Below are positions 17,772 through 26,328 of a stretch of 61,877 nt of DNA, piece by piece. Source of the DNA: an uncultured Muribaculaceae bacterium. GTDB lineage: Bacteria; Bacteroidota; Bacteroidia; Bacteroidales; Muribaculaceae. Position 1 is the first letter of the stretch. Every line of letters begins with the position of its first letter. Location of the stretch: contig CAJGDJ010000010.1 in the NCBI GenBank assembly GCA_904502025.1, positions 1-61,877 on the forward strand, given 5' to 3'. A model generated the notes under the pieces. The model did not search any database, was not told where the DNA came from, and saw only the letters and a program-made list of their open reading frames with translations. A program made the translations under genes and the position numbers.

Positions 17772-19709
17772 ATGATAAATATTACTTTCCCTGATGGTAG
17801 TACAAAGCAATTTGAAATAGGAATCACGCCTATTCAAATCGCAGAAAGCATTAGTCCTCGTTTGGCTCAAGATGTCCTTGCTGCATCAATTAACGACCAA
17901 GAATGGGATTTAACTCGCCCAGTAAATAACGATGCGACCATTAAACTTTTCAAATGGGACGATGCAGAAGGCAAGCATGCTTTTTGGCATAGCTCCGCTC
18001 ACTTATTGGCAGAAACTCTACAAGAGTTATATCCAGGCGTAAAATTCGGAATCGGACCGGCTATTGAAAATGGGTTCTACTACGATATTGATCCAGGAGA
18101 ACACACATTGACAGCAGCTGATTTTCCTAAAATCGAGAAGAAAATGCTTGAATTGGCTCAACGCAAAGTTGAGATTAAACGTAGCGACATCTCTAAAAAT
18201 GACGCATTAAAACTTTTTGGAGATAGGGGAGAAGTATATAAATGCGAGCTCATCAATGAACTTGAAGACGGAACTATTTCAACATATACACAAGGGTCAT
18301 TTACTGACCTATGCCGTGGTCCGCACATTCCTAACACAGCTCCTATCAAGGCTGTAAAAATTACCTCTCTTGCCGGGGCTTATTGGCGTGGTGATGAAAA
18401 ACGCAATCAATTAGTGCGTGTTTATGGCATTACCTTCCCTAAAAAGAAAATGCTTGACGAGTATTTAATAATGCTTGAAGAAGCTAAAAAACGCGACCAT
18501 CGCAAATTGGGAAAAGAAATGGAACTTTTTGCATTTTCACAAAATGTTGGTGCAGGTCTTCCATTATGGTTACCAAAAGGTGCCGCATTACGCGACCGAT
18601 TAGAACAGTTCCTTCGTAAAATTCAAAAACAATATGGCTACCAGCAAGTAATTACTCCTCACATTGGCAACAAAATGCTATACGTTACTTCTGGACATTA
18701 TGCCAAATATGGTAAGGATTCATTCCAACCAATTCACACCCCTGAAGAGGGAGAAGAATACTTACTAAAACCAATGAATTGTCCTCATCACTGTGAAATT
18801 TTCAAAGCATTTCCACGTTCATATCGCGAACTTCCTTTGCGCCTTGCTGAATTTGGCACCGTGTATCGTTATGAGCAAAGTGGCGAACTTCATGGCCTAA
18901 CTCGTGTTCGTGGATTTACACAAGATGACGCACATATCTTCTGTGCTCCAGATCAAATCAAAGATGAGTTCTTGAAAGTGATGGACATTATATTATTCAT
19001 TTTCAAAGCCCTTAAGTTTGATAATTTTGAAGCTCAAATTTCATTACGCGACCCAAACAATAAAGACAAATATATTGGTAGCGACGAAAATTGGCGACTT
19101 GCTGAAAATGCCATTATTGAAGCTTGTGCCGAAAAAGGCTTAAATGCTCGCACCGAGCTTGGCGAAGCCGCATTCTACGGACCCAAACTTGACTTCATGG
19201 TAAAAGATGCTCTTGGTCGCAGATGGCAACTTGGGACAATCCAAGTAGACTATAACTTGCCTGAACGTTTCCAATTGGAATATACAGGAGCTGACAATCA
19301 AAAGCATCGTCCGGTAATGATTCACCGTGCACCATTTGGTTCAATGGAACGATTCGTAGCAGTCCTACTTGAACACACAGCCGGCAAGTTCCCACTATGG
19401 TTAGCATCTGACCAAGCTGTGATTCTTCCTATCAGCGAAAAATTCAATGACTACGCATATAAAGTAGCAAAAGAACTCAATGATAAAGATATTCGTGCTA
19501 TTGTTGATGACAGAAATGAAAAAATAGGCAAGAAAATTCGCGACAATGAACTAAAAAGAATCCCTTATTTGCTCATTGTTGGCGAAAAAGAAGCAGAAAA
19601 TGATGAAATTTCTGTAAGAAAACAAGGCGAAGGTGATAAAGGTTCAATGAAAATTACTACCTTTGCACAAAATTTGACTGAAGAAGTTGAAAAAATGATT
19701 AATCAATAA
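17772..19709 (+). CDS. thrS: Threonine-tRNA ligase
   Basis: 645 residues, full length. An N-terminal TGS domain (MINITFPDGSTKQFEIG) is followed by the editing domain with HSSAHLLAETLQELYPG, then the class II catalytic core: MNCPHHCEIF, TRVRGFTQDDAHIFC and HRAPFGSMERF (motif 3), and a C-terminal anticodon-binding domain. It charges tRNA-Thr and removes mischarged Ser-tRNA. It heads the thrS-infC-rpmI-rplT cluster, with infC only 7 bp downstream. Confidence 0.98.
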   Translation: MINITFPDGSTKQFEIGITPIQIAESISPRLAQDVLAASINDQEWDLTRPVNNDATIKLFKWDDAEGKHAFWHSSAHLLAETLQELYPGVKFGIGPAIENGFYYDIDPGEHTLTAADFPKIEKKMLELAQRKVEIKRSDISKNDALKLFGDRGEVYKCELINELEDGTISTYTQGSFTDLCRGPHIPNTAPIKAVKITSLAGAYWRGDEKRNQLVRVYGITFPKKKMLDEYLIMLEEAKKRDHRKLGKEMELFAFSQNVGAGLPLWLPKGAALRDRLEQFLRKIQKQYGYQQVITPHIGNKMLYVTSGHYAKYGKDSFQPIHTPEEGEEYLLKPMNCPHHCEIFKAFPRSYRELPLRLAEFGTVYRYEQSGELHGLTRVRGFTQDDAHIFCAPDQIKDEFLKVMDIILFIFKALKFDNFEAQISLRDPNNKDKYIGSDENWRLAENAIIEACAEKGLNARTELGEAAFYGPKLDFMVKDALGRRWQLGTIQVDYNLPERFQLEYTGADNQKHRPVMIHRAPFGSMERFVAVLLEHTAGKFPLWLASDQAVILPISEKFNDYAYKVAKELNDKDIRAIVDDRNEKIGKKIRDNELKRIPYLLIVGEKEAENDEISVRKQGEGDKGSMKITTFAQNLTEEVEKMINQ

Positions 19710-19716
19710 TTACTGA

Positions 19717-20301
19717 ATGGAGAAAAAGCCCTTTAATGGACCACAGCCCAACCGTGGAAATAATGGTGGGCAACGCAAAGGCGACAAGAATGCCAAAGAG
19801 CCATATTTGATTAATGATCAAATTCGTGCTCGTGAAGTGCGACTTGTTGGCGATAATGTTGAAGTAGGTGTATATTCTATTTCCGAAGCATTGAATATTG
19901 CTGATGAACAAGGATTGGACCTTATTGAGATTTCACCAAATGCCGAACCTCCCGTTTGTAAAATACTTGATTATCAAAAATTTCTTTATCAACAAAAGAA
20001 ACGCCTAAAAGAACAAAAAGCAAAATCGACTAAAGTTGTAGTTAAAGAAATTAGATTCGGACCTCAAACAGATGACCACGATTATAATTTTAAGCTAAAA
20101 CATGCGGTTGGATTCCTTAAAGAAGGTGCTAAGGTTAAAGCTTATGTATTCTTCAAAGGTCGCTCAATTTTATTTAAAGAACAAGGAGAGGTGCTACTTC
20201 TTAGATTTGCGAACGACTTGGAAGAATATGGGAAAGTAGAACAAATGCCGGTTCTTGAAGGAAAAAGAATGATTTTAATGATTACTCCAAAGAAAAAATA
20301 A
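19717..20301 (+). CDS. infC: Translation initiation factor IF-3
   Basis: 194 residues. After a Gly/Asn/Lys-rich N-terminal extension comes the typical core: INDQIRAREVRLVGDN, LDLIEISPNAEPPVCKILDY, then the linker KKRLKEQKAKS and the C-terminal domain KEIRFGPQTDDHDYNFKLKHA. IF-3 binds the 30S subunit and ensures start-codon fidelity. The first in-frame codon in a sensible position is a normal ATG, unlike the AUU start of enterobacterial infC. Confidence 0.97.
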   Translation: MEKKPFNGPQPNRGNNGGQRKGDKNAKEPYLINDQIRAREVRLVGDNVEVGVYSISEALNIADEQGLDLIEISPNAEPPVCKILDYQKFLYQQKKRLKEQKAKSTKVVVKEIRFGPQTDDHDYNFKLKHAVGFLKEGAKVKAYVFFKGRSILFKEQGEVLLLRFANDLEEYGKVEQMPVLEGKRMILMITPKKK

Positions 20302-20365
20302 CATCAATGCCACGTGTGGCAAAGATTTTTTAATAACTCGAATTAATTTTTTAAAAGTAACAAAA

Positions 20366-20563
20366 ATGCCAAAGATTAAAACTAACTCCGGTGCCAAAAA
20401 GAGGTTTGCCCTTACCGGATCAGGAAAAATCAAAAGAAAACATGCTTTTAAGAGTCACATTTTAACAAAAAAGACTAAAAAGCAAAAAAGAAACCTCACT
20501 CACTTCTCTACAGTAGCTAAAGTTGACGAGAGCAACGTAAAGGCATTACTTGCACTCAAATAA
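20366..20563 (+). CDS. rpmI: 50S ribosomal protein L35
   Basis: 65 residues, highly basic, starting MPKIKTNSGAKKRF with the conserved L35 pattern TGSGKIKRKHAFKSHIL. It is part of the conserved infC-rpmI-rplT order and lies 64 bp after infC. Confidence 0.97.
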   Translation: MPKIKTNSGAKKRFALTGSGKIKRKHAFKSHILTKKTKKQKRNLTHFSTVAKVDESNVKALLALK

Positions 20564-20611
20564 TTTAGGTTTCAAGTTTTAATTCGTGATTTTTTAATTT
20601 TTTTATTAACC

Positions 20612-20650
20612 GAATGTTTAGCCATAAAGAGCAAAAAGCCGCTAACATTC
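20612..20650 (+). promoter_or_regulatory. Hairpin in the rplT leader (possible L20 autoregulatory site)
   Basis: GAATGTTTAGC (20612-20622) can pair with GCTAACATTC (20641-20650), leaving one bulged T and an 18 nt purine-rich loop. It ends 16 bp before the rplT start. L20 represses its own operon in other bacteria through RNA structures upstream of rpmI or rplT. Whether this hairpin serves that role here is an inference. Confidence 0.35.
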
Positions 20651-20666
20651 AAAAAATTCAAAGAAA

Positions 20667-21017
20667 ATGCCAAGATCAGTAAACCACGTTGCCTCAAGAG
20701 CACGTAGAAAGAAAATCTTAAAACTAACAAGAGGTTATTACGGATGTCGCAAAAATGTATGGACCGTTGCCAAAAACACTTGGGAAAAAGGTCTTACTTA
20801 TGCTTACCGTGATCGTAAGAACAAAAAACGCAACTTCCGTGCACTCTGGATTCAACGTATCAATGCCGCTGCACGTTTAGAAGATTTGTCTTATTCTAAG
20901 TTAATGGGACTTATCCACAAATCAGGTATTGAAATTAATCGCAAAGTGCTTGCAGACCTTGCACTCAACAATCCTGCTGCATTCAAAGCAATTGTTGAAA
21001 AAGTAAAAAACGCTTAA
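20667..21017 (+). CDS. rplT: 50S ribosomal protein L20
   Basis: 116 residues, with the L20 hallmark start MPRSVNHVASRARRKKILKL, then RGYYGCRKN and FRALWIQRINAAAR. It binds 23S rRNA early in 50S assembly. It is the last gene of the cluster and is followed by a strong terminator. Confidence 0.98.
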   Translation: MPRSVNHVASRARRKKILKLTRGYYGCRKNVWTVAKNTWEKGLTYAYRDRKNKKRNFRALWIQRINAAARLEDLSYSKLMGLIHKSGIEINRKVLADLALNNPAAFKAIVEKVKNA

Positions 21018-21044
21018 GTTTTATAACTCTTAAGCATAATTAAA

Positions 21045-21086
21045 AATAACGAGTAACCCAAATCGGATTACTCGTTATTTTTTTAT
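21045..21086 (+). terminator. Rho-independent terminator after rplT
   Basis: AATAACGAGTAA (21045-21056) pairs perfectly over 12 bp with TTACTCGTTATT (21068-21079), followed directly by a run of T. Confidence 0.88.
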
Positions 21087-21128
21087 AAGTTTTAATCTTA
21101 TAATTACTATTCTATCAAGAATATTGAT

Positions 21129-21136
21129 TAATTTTG
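21129..21136 (+). promoter_or_regulatory. -7 element (TAATTTTG) for glnS
   Basis: TAATTTTG fits TAnnTTTG, lies 44 bp before the glnS ATG and follows the rplT terminator. The -33 box is not clear. Confidence 0.45.
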
Positions 21137-21180
21137 TATTATAAACTATAATTAATCAGAAATCAATAAAGACAAATGTC

Positions 21181-22884
21181 ATGACTGAGATAAACGAAGT
21201 TGAAAACATCGAAAAGAAAGGGCTTAACTTTGTTGAGCAATTAGTTGCAGAGGATTTACAAGCTGGAAAAAATGGAGGACGACTAAATACTCGTTTCCCA
21301 CCTGAACCAAATGGATATCTTCATATTGGACACGCAAAAGCTATTTGCATGGACTTCGGTATAGCCGAAAAATTTGGTGGTACATGTAATCTACGTTTTG
21401 ATGATACAAATCCGGTAAAAGAAGATGTAGAATATGTCGATGCAATTAAAGAAGATATACACTGGTTAGGTTTTGATTGGGAAGATCGTGAATATTATGC
21501 ATCTGACTATTTCCCTCAATTATATGATTTAGCAATTCGTTTAATTAAAGAAGGGAAAGCATACGTTGATGACCAAACTTCTGAAGAAATTGCATCACAA
21601 AAAGGTTCGCCAACAATTCCCGGAACAAATAGCCCTTATCGTAATCGTTCAATTGAAGAAAATCTCGATTTATTCCAACGTATGAATGCCGGAGAATTTG
21701 AAGAAGGAGCAAGAGTATTACGTGCAAAAATCGACATGTCCTCATCAAACATGCACTTCCGCGACCCTATCATGTATCGCATAATTAAACACCCGCATCA
21801 TCGCACTGGCAACAAATGGAATGTATATCCTATGTATGACTTCGCACATGGTCAAAGTGATTATTTCGAAGGTGTTACTCACTCTATTTGTACGCTCGAA
21901 TTCGTACCCCATCGACCATTATACGAGTACTATGTTAAAGAACTCGCTGATGAAACATATTGTCCTCGACAAATTGAGTTCAACCGCTTGAATTTAACAT
22001 ATACAGTTATGAGCAAACGCAAGCTTCTACAACTTGTACAAGAAGGGTTGGTTGCCGGATGGGACGATCCTCGCATGCCAACAATTTCAGGAATGCGCCG
22101 CCGTGGATACACTCCGCAATCAATTAAAAATTTCATTTCAACAATCGGATACACAAAATATGAAGCTCTTAATAGTATTTCACTTCTTGAGCATGCTGTT
22201 AGAGAAGACCTGAATAAAGTTTCAACACGCGTTATGGCCGTTATTAACCCAATTAAGGTCGTAATAACAAACTACCCTGAGGGAGCTTCTGAAATGGTTG
22301 AAATGGAAAATAATCCAGAAGACCCAAATAGCGGAAATCACTCAATGCCATTCTCTCGTGAAATATATATTGAGCGAGATGATTTTATGGAAAATCCACC
22401 TAAAAAATTCTTCCGATTATCTCCCGATGGTGAAGTGCGCCTAAAAGGTGCATATATCATAAAATGCACTGGAGTGAAAAAAGACACAGACGGAAATATT
22501 GAAGAAATATACTGCACATACGACCCAGATACTCGTAGTGGACTTCCTGGAAGTGCTCGAAAAGTAAAAGGCACGCTCCATTGGGTGTCAGCTCAACATG
22601 CTATAGATGCCACAGTGCGTTTATATGATCGTCTTTTTGAGGTTGAAAACCCCGCAGCCGAAACTGATAGGGATTTTAGAGAAATGCTAAATTCGAACTC
22701 TCTTTCTGTTGTAGAAGGCATAAAAGTTGAGCCATTTATTGCTGAGAACGCAACACAAGGACATAAATTCCAATTCCAACGTATTGGATATTTCACTCCA
22801 GACTATGATTCATCTGCAGGAAATTTAATTTTCAATCGCACAATTGCTCTTAAAGACAGTTGGGAAAAGACACAAAAGAAATAA
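21181..22884 (+). CDS. glnS: Glutamine-tRNA ligase
   Basis: 567 residues, class I synthetase. The HIGH motif is in PPEPNGYLHIGHAKA, the KMSKS-type loop is VMSKRKLLQLV, and GlnRS-type sequence LRFDDTNPVKEDVEYVDAI follows the first motif. The C-terminal beta-barrel anticodon domain is complete (FVEGI... VEPFIAENAT). It attaches glutamine directly to tRNA-Gln; a tRNA-Gln(CUG) gene lies 11 kb upstream in the same window. It is transcribed alone between two terminators. Confidence 0.97.
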   Translation: MTEINEVENIEKKGLNFVEQLVAEDLQAGKNGGRLNTRFPPEPNGYLHIGHAKAICMDFGIAEKFGGTCNLRFDDTNPVKEDVEYVDAIKEDIHWLGFDWEDREYYASDYFPQLYDLAIRLIKEGKAYVDDQTSEEIASQKGSPTIPGTNSPYRNRSIEENLDLFQRMNAGEFEEGARVLRAKIDMSSSNMHFRDPIMYRIIKHPHHRTGNKWNVYPMYDFAHGQSDYFEGVTHSICTLEFVPHRPLYEYYVKELADETYCPRQIEFNRLNLTYTVMSKRKLLQLVQEGLVAGWDDPRMPTISGMRRRGYTPQSIKNFISTIGYTKYEALNSISLLEHAVREDLNKVSTRVMAVINPIKVVITNYPEGASEMVEMENNPEDPNSGNHSMPFSREIYIERDDFMENPPKKFFRLSPDGEVRLKGAYIIKCTGVKKDTDGNIEEIYCTYDPDTRSGLPGSARKVKGTLHWVSAQHAIDATVRLYDRLFEVENPAAETDRDFREMLNSNSLSVVEGIKVEPFIAENATQGHKFQFQRIGYFTPDYDSSAGNLIFNRTIALKDSWEKTQKK

Positions 22885-22905
22885 AATCAACTGCACCATT
22901 ATAAA

Positions 22906-22936
22906 AGTAAAAGTCCTCAAATTGAGGACTTTTACT
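22906..22936. terminator. Bidirectional terminator between glnS and the MBL hydrolase
   Basis: AGTAAAAGTCCTCAA (22906-22920) and TTGAGGACTTTTACT (22922-22936) form a near-perfect 15 bp inverted repeat between convergent genes. It overlaps the last bases of the minus-strand stop codon (22935-22937). Confidence 0.75.
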
Positions 22937-23573
22937 ATATATATGGATTATTTCGTTTCTCATTTCCGATGGTAGTTTCCATTCCATGACCGGGATACAC
23001 AACAGTATCATCGGGTAATATCATTAATTTTTCTTTGATAGCCCCAACTAATTGCCGATAATTTCCACCAGGCAAATCAGAACGACCGATACTTGAATTA
23101 AACAACACATCACCAGATATTATGAATGAAGAATCAGGTGCGTATATAACAATGCTTCCGGGTGAATGTCCAGGCACGTGCAATATCAATAGTTTTTCAC
23201 CTCCAACTGTTACGCAATCTCCTTCATTTAGTTCTACATTTATTTGCAGTTCATTAATTAACATCGGCAAACCAAACATTTTAGCCTGTTGCATCAACCG
23301 TTCTGCTAAAAACTGATCAGCAATATTACATTCAAGCTTCAGATCATAGTTTTGCATCATGTAACCAATACCAAATGAATGATCTATATGCATGTGCGTA
23401 TTAACAAGATGCTTCAATCTTAGTTTATTATTTTTAATAAAGTCATCAATGATTTTGCATTCTTTATCATCAATCATGCCAGGATCAACAATTATCGCAT
23501 CTCTACTTATATCGTCCCATAAAATATAAGTATTCACACCAAACATATTAAACGTAAATCGACTAACCTTCAT
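22935..23573 (-). CDS. MBL-fold metallo-hydrolase (glyoxalase II-like)
   Basis: 212 residues. The metallo-beta-lactamase fold is shown by NTHMHIDHSFG (HxHxDH), HVPGHSPGS, IISGDVLF and a final YPGHG. The order and length match the YcbL/glyoxalase II-like subgroup, which hydrolyses thioesters such as S-lactoylglutathione analogues; the real substrate is unknown. It follows rsmG by 11 bp on the same strand and is probably co-transcribed. Confidence 0.88.
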   Translation of the reverse strand: MKVSRFTFNMFGVNTYILWDDISRDAIIVDPGMIDDKECKIIDDFIKNNKLRLKHLVNTHMHIDHSFGIGYMMQNYDLKLECNIADQFLAERLMQQAKMFGLPMLINELQINVELNEGDCVTVGGEKLLILHVPGHSPGSIVIYAPDSSFIISGDVLFNSSIGRSDLPGGNYRQLVGAIKEKLMILPDDTVVYPGHGMETTIGNEKRNNPYI

Positions 23574-23584
23574 CTCGCAATCAT

Positions 23585-24208
23585 TTATATCGGTACATAA
23601 ATTATTTTTTTAGTTTCAAAAAATGGCTCATTAAAAAACTCAGTAAGTGGATAATCTATTACCGGGAATGTTACTGACGACATCTCGCTATCTAAATCTC
23701 CTCCTTTAAGACAAATCAACCCATTTTGATAATGGTTTTTATTTTCTTTTGAAACATTTTTTTTGATTAACGGCAATAGTTCGTCAAGACGCATAACAGC
23801 TCTACTAACAACAAAGTCATATTTTTTGCGACATTCACCAATATCTCCATGTTGGAATGTTACATTCTTCAACCCGATTTCATTAGCTATTGCTGTTGCA
23901 ACCTTTATCTTTTTCCCTATGCGATCTATTAAATGAAATTGACAATCAGGAAACATTGTAGCTAATGGAATCCCAGGAAATCCTCCTCCTGTACCCATAT
24001 CAAGAAACGTTGTTCCGGCAACAGGAGTAAAAAAACGAGCAATTGATAAAGAATGTAGTATGTGATTCATATATAAATTATCAATATCCTTACGCGAGAT
24101 AACATTTATCTTTGCATTCCATTCAGGATACAATTTTCCCATCAATTCAAATTGTTTAATCTGGATTTCTGTCAGATTCGGGAAATATTTTAGAACTGAA
24201 TTTATCAT
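23585..24208 (-). CDS. rsmG: 16S rRNA (guanine527-N7)-methyltransferase
   Basis: 207 residues, with SAM-binding motif FLDMGTGGGFPGIPLA, family-typical MNHILHSLSIARF before it and VVSRAVMRLDELL after it. RsmG methylates G527 in the 530 loop of 16S rRNA, and its loss gives low-level streptomycin resistance in other bacteria. It is first of a two-gene unit with the MBL hydrolase, divergent from the CvfB-like gene. Confidence 0.95.
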   Translation of the reverse strand: MINSVLKYFPNLTEIQIKQFELMGKLYPEWNAKINVISRKDIDNLYMNHILHSLSIARFFTPVAGTTFLDMGTGGGFPGIPLATMFPDCQFHLIDRIGKKIKVATAIANEIGLKNVTFQHGDIGECRKKYDFVVSRAVMRLDELLPLIKKNVSKENKNHYQNGLICLKGGDLDSEMSSVTFPVIDYPLTEFFNEPFFETKKIIYVPI

Positions 24209-24311
24209 TATACTTATTGTTAAAAAGTTATCAACAATTTTAGATTTATCTCAAAATTATTTATGATTTCTCATCAAAAATATAGTTATTTGTACTGCAA
24301 AAATATGAGAT

Positions 24312-25181
24312 ATGTTGAAAATAGGGAAATTTAATACACTAAAAATTTCAAAAATTGTTGATTTTGGAGTATATCTTGATGGAGGCAATGGTATTGACAT
24401 TCTATTACCCTCTCGATATATAGCCAATACTCCTATCGTAGGAGAAGAAATCAATGTATTTATATATAATGATTCTGAAGATAGGCTAATTGCGACTACA
24501 GAACAACCATATACTGAAGTTGGAAAATTTGCTTATTTAAGAGTAAAATCAGTTAATAAATTCGGTGCATTTTTAGATTGGGGATTAACGAAAGACCTAC
24601 TCGTTCCATTTAGCGAACAACGCTCTCGCATGAAAGAGAATGGCAAATATTTGATATACACATATCTTGACGACACAACAAAACGGATTGTGGCGTCTTC
24701 TAAAATCACAAAATTTTTAGGAAATACTATCCCAAATTATAACAAAGGTGAGGTTATAGATTGTTTGATTTATGAGGAAACTGAAATTGGGTACAAAGTG
24801 ATTGTTGACCATCTTCACAGAGGTATGATTTATAAAAACGAAATCTTTCAAAATATAAATATCGAAGACCGATTAAGTGGTTACGTTAAACAAGTTCGTG
24901 AAGATGGAAAAATAGATATAACATTAGGCGATAAAACTGAAAATCGTATAGAGATATTATCTAAGCGTTTCTTAAAATTTATCGAAATAAATGGAGGCTC
25001 CACTTCTATCTGCGATAAATCAAGCCCTGAAGAAATCAAATCGATTTTGCAATGTAGCAAAAAAGACCTTAAGAAAGCGATCGGACATTTATATAAATCA
25101 AAACTAATAATAATTCGCGAAAACGAAATTATACTAAATTACCCCTCTAAAACAATTGATTTACCACACAAAAACATATAA
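24312..25181 (+). CDS. S1-domain RNA-binding protein, CvfB/YitL family
   Basis: 289 residues containing several S1-like OB folds (FGVYLDGGNGIDILLP; VKSVNKFGAFLDWGLTKDLLVPFSEQ; and a third near residues 150-215: HRGMIYKNEIF, GYVKQVREDGKIDITLG) followed by a C-terminal winged-helix segment (SPEEIKSILQCSKKDLKKAIGHLYK). This layout is that of CvfB, an RNA-binding protein affecting virulence factor expression in Staphylococcus. In Bacteroidales its role is not established. Confidence 0.88.
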   Translation: MLKIGKFNTLKISKIVDFGVYLDGGNGIDILLPSRYIANTPIVGEEINVFIYNDSEDRLIATTEQPYTEVGKFAYLRVKSVNKFGAFLDWGLTKDLLVPFSEQRSRMKENGKYLIYTYLDDTTKRIVASSKITKFLGNTIPNYNKGEVIDCLIYEETEIGYKVIVDHLHRGMIYKNEIFQNINIEDRLSGYVKQVREDGKIDITLGDKTENRIEILSKRFLKFIEINGGSTSICDKSSPEEIKSILQCSKKDLKKAIGHLYKSKLIIIRENEIILNYPSKTIDLPHKNI

Positions 25182-25285
25182 AGTTGTGCTACACCCTCAT
25201 TTTTAGTTATAATTATTATTCATATCTAAAATATTTTTAGCATCTTTGTAGAATAAAATCATGACATTAATCTCATTCAATTTAT

Positions 25286-26308
25286 ATGGAGTTTTCTGCC
25301 AATCAAATTGCCACATTAGTTAACGGAACTGTTATCGGCGATGGAGATGTTTTAGTTCATACATTTGCTAAAATTGAAGAAGGACAACCTGGAGCAATTT
25401 CATTTTTAGCAAATCCCAAATACACCAACTATTTATACGAAACAAAATCATCAGTTGTCCTCGTTCGAGCTGATTTTGAACCAGAAAATGACATCTCAAC
25501 AACTCTAATAAAAGTTGAAGACCCATATGCAACATTAGCTCAGCTCTTGGATATGGTTTCTAAATTGACAAATCCACAACCTACTGGAATTGAGCAACCT
25601 AATTATATATCCTCCAATATTGACATTCCTCAAGATGCATATATTGGAGCTTTTGCTTATATTGGCAACAATGTTTCATTAGGTAAAAGTGTAAAAATTT
25701 ATCCACATACTTATATCGGAAACAATGTAACGATTGACGACGGAACCATCTTGTATTCTGGTGTTAAGATTTATCAAGGTTGTAAAATTGGGAAGAACTG
25801 TATTATACATGCCGGAGCTGTAATTGGTGCTGACGGATTTGGTTTTGCTCCAACTGAGAATGGATATAACAAAATTCCACAAATTGGCAATGTAATAATC
25901 GAAGATAATGTTGAAATTGGAGCAAATTCAACAATTGATAGAGCTACAATGGGTTGCACCAAAATAAAGTCAGGAGTAAAGCTTGACAATCTAATCCAAA
26001 TAGCTCACAATGTAGAAGTTGGCGAAAACACAGTAATGGCAGCTCAGGCTGGTATCGCAGGTTCCGCTAAAATAGGGCAGTGGTGTATGATTGGGGGACA
26101 AGTTGGCGTAGCCGGTCATATATCCATTGGAGACAAAGTTTCCATTGGTGCTCAATCAGGAATTCCATCAAATGTGAAATCAGGAAGTAAATTAATGGGA
26201 TATCCAGCAACTGATGCAAAAGATTTTATGCGACAATCTGTATATATTAAAAATTTGGGGAAATTAAATGCCCGAGTTTCTGAATTAGAGAACAAAATCA
26301 AAGAATAA
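25286..26308 (+). CDS. lpxD: UDP-3-O-acylglucosamine N-acyltransferase
   Basis: 340 residues. The N-terminal LpxD domain (ISFLANPKYTNYLYET) is followed by a left-handed beta-helix of hexapeptide repeats and the active-site region LIQIAHNVEVGENTVMAAQ. It adds the second acyl chain in lipid A synthesis. It starts the lpxD / lpxC-fabZ / lpxA operon (gaps of 20 and 12 bp). A CATCTTTG at 25241-25248, near-consensus for the -7 box, lies 38 bp upstream. Confidence 0.97.
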   Translation: MEFSANQIATLVNGTVIGDGDVLVHTFAKIEEGQPGAISFLANPKYTNYLYETKSSVVLVRADFEPENDISTTLIKVEDPYATLAQLLDMVSKLTNPQPTGIEQPNYISSNIDIPQDAYIGAFAYIGNNVSLGKSVKIYPHTYIGNNVTIDDGTILYSGVKIYQGCKIGKNCIIHAGAVIGADGFGFAPTENGYNKIPQIGNVIIEDNVEIGANSTIDRATMGCTKIKSGVKLDNLIQIAHNVEVGENTVMAAQAGIAGSAKIGQWCMIGGQVGVAGHISIGDKVSIGAQSGIPSNVKSGSKLMGYPATDAKDFMRQSVYIKNLGKLNARVSELENKIKE

Positions 26309-26328
26309 TCATAATATTACTATAACAA

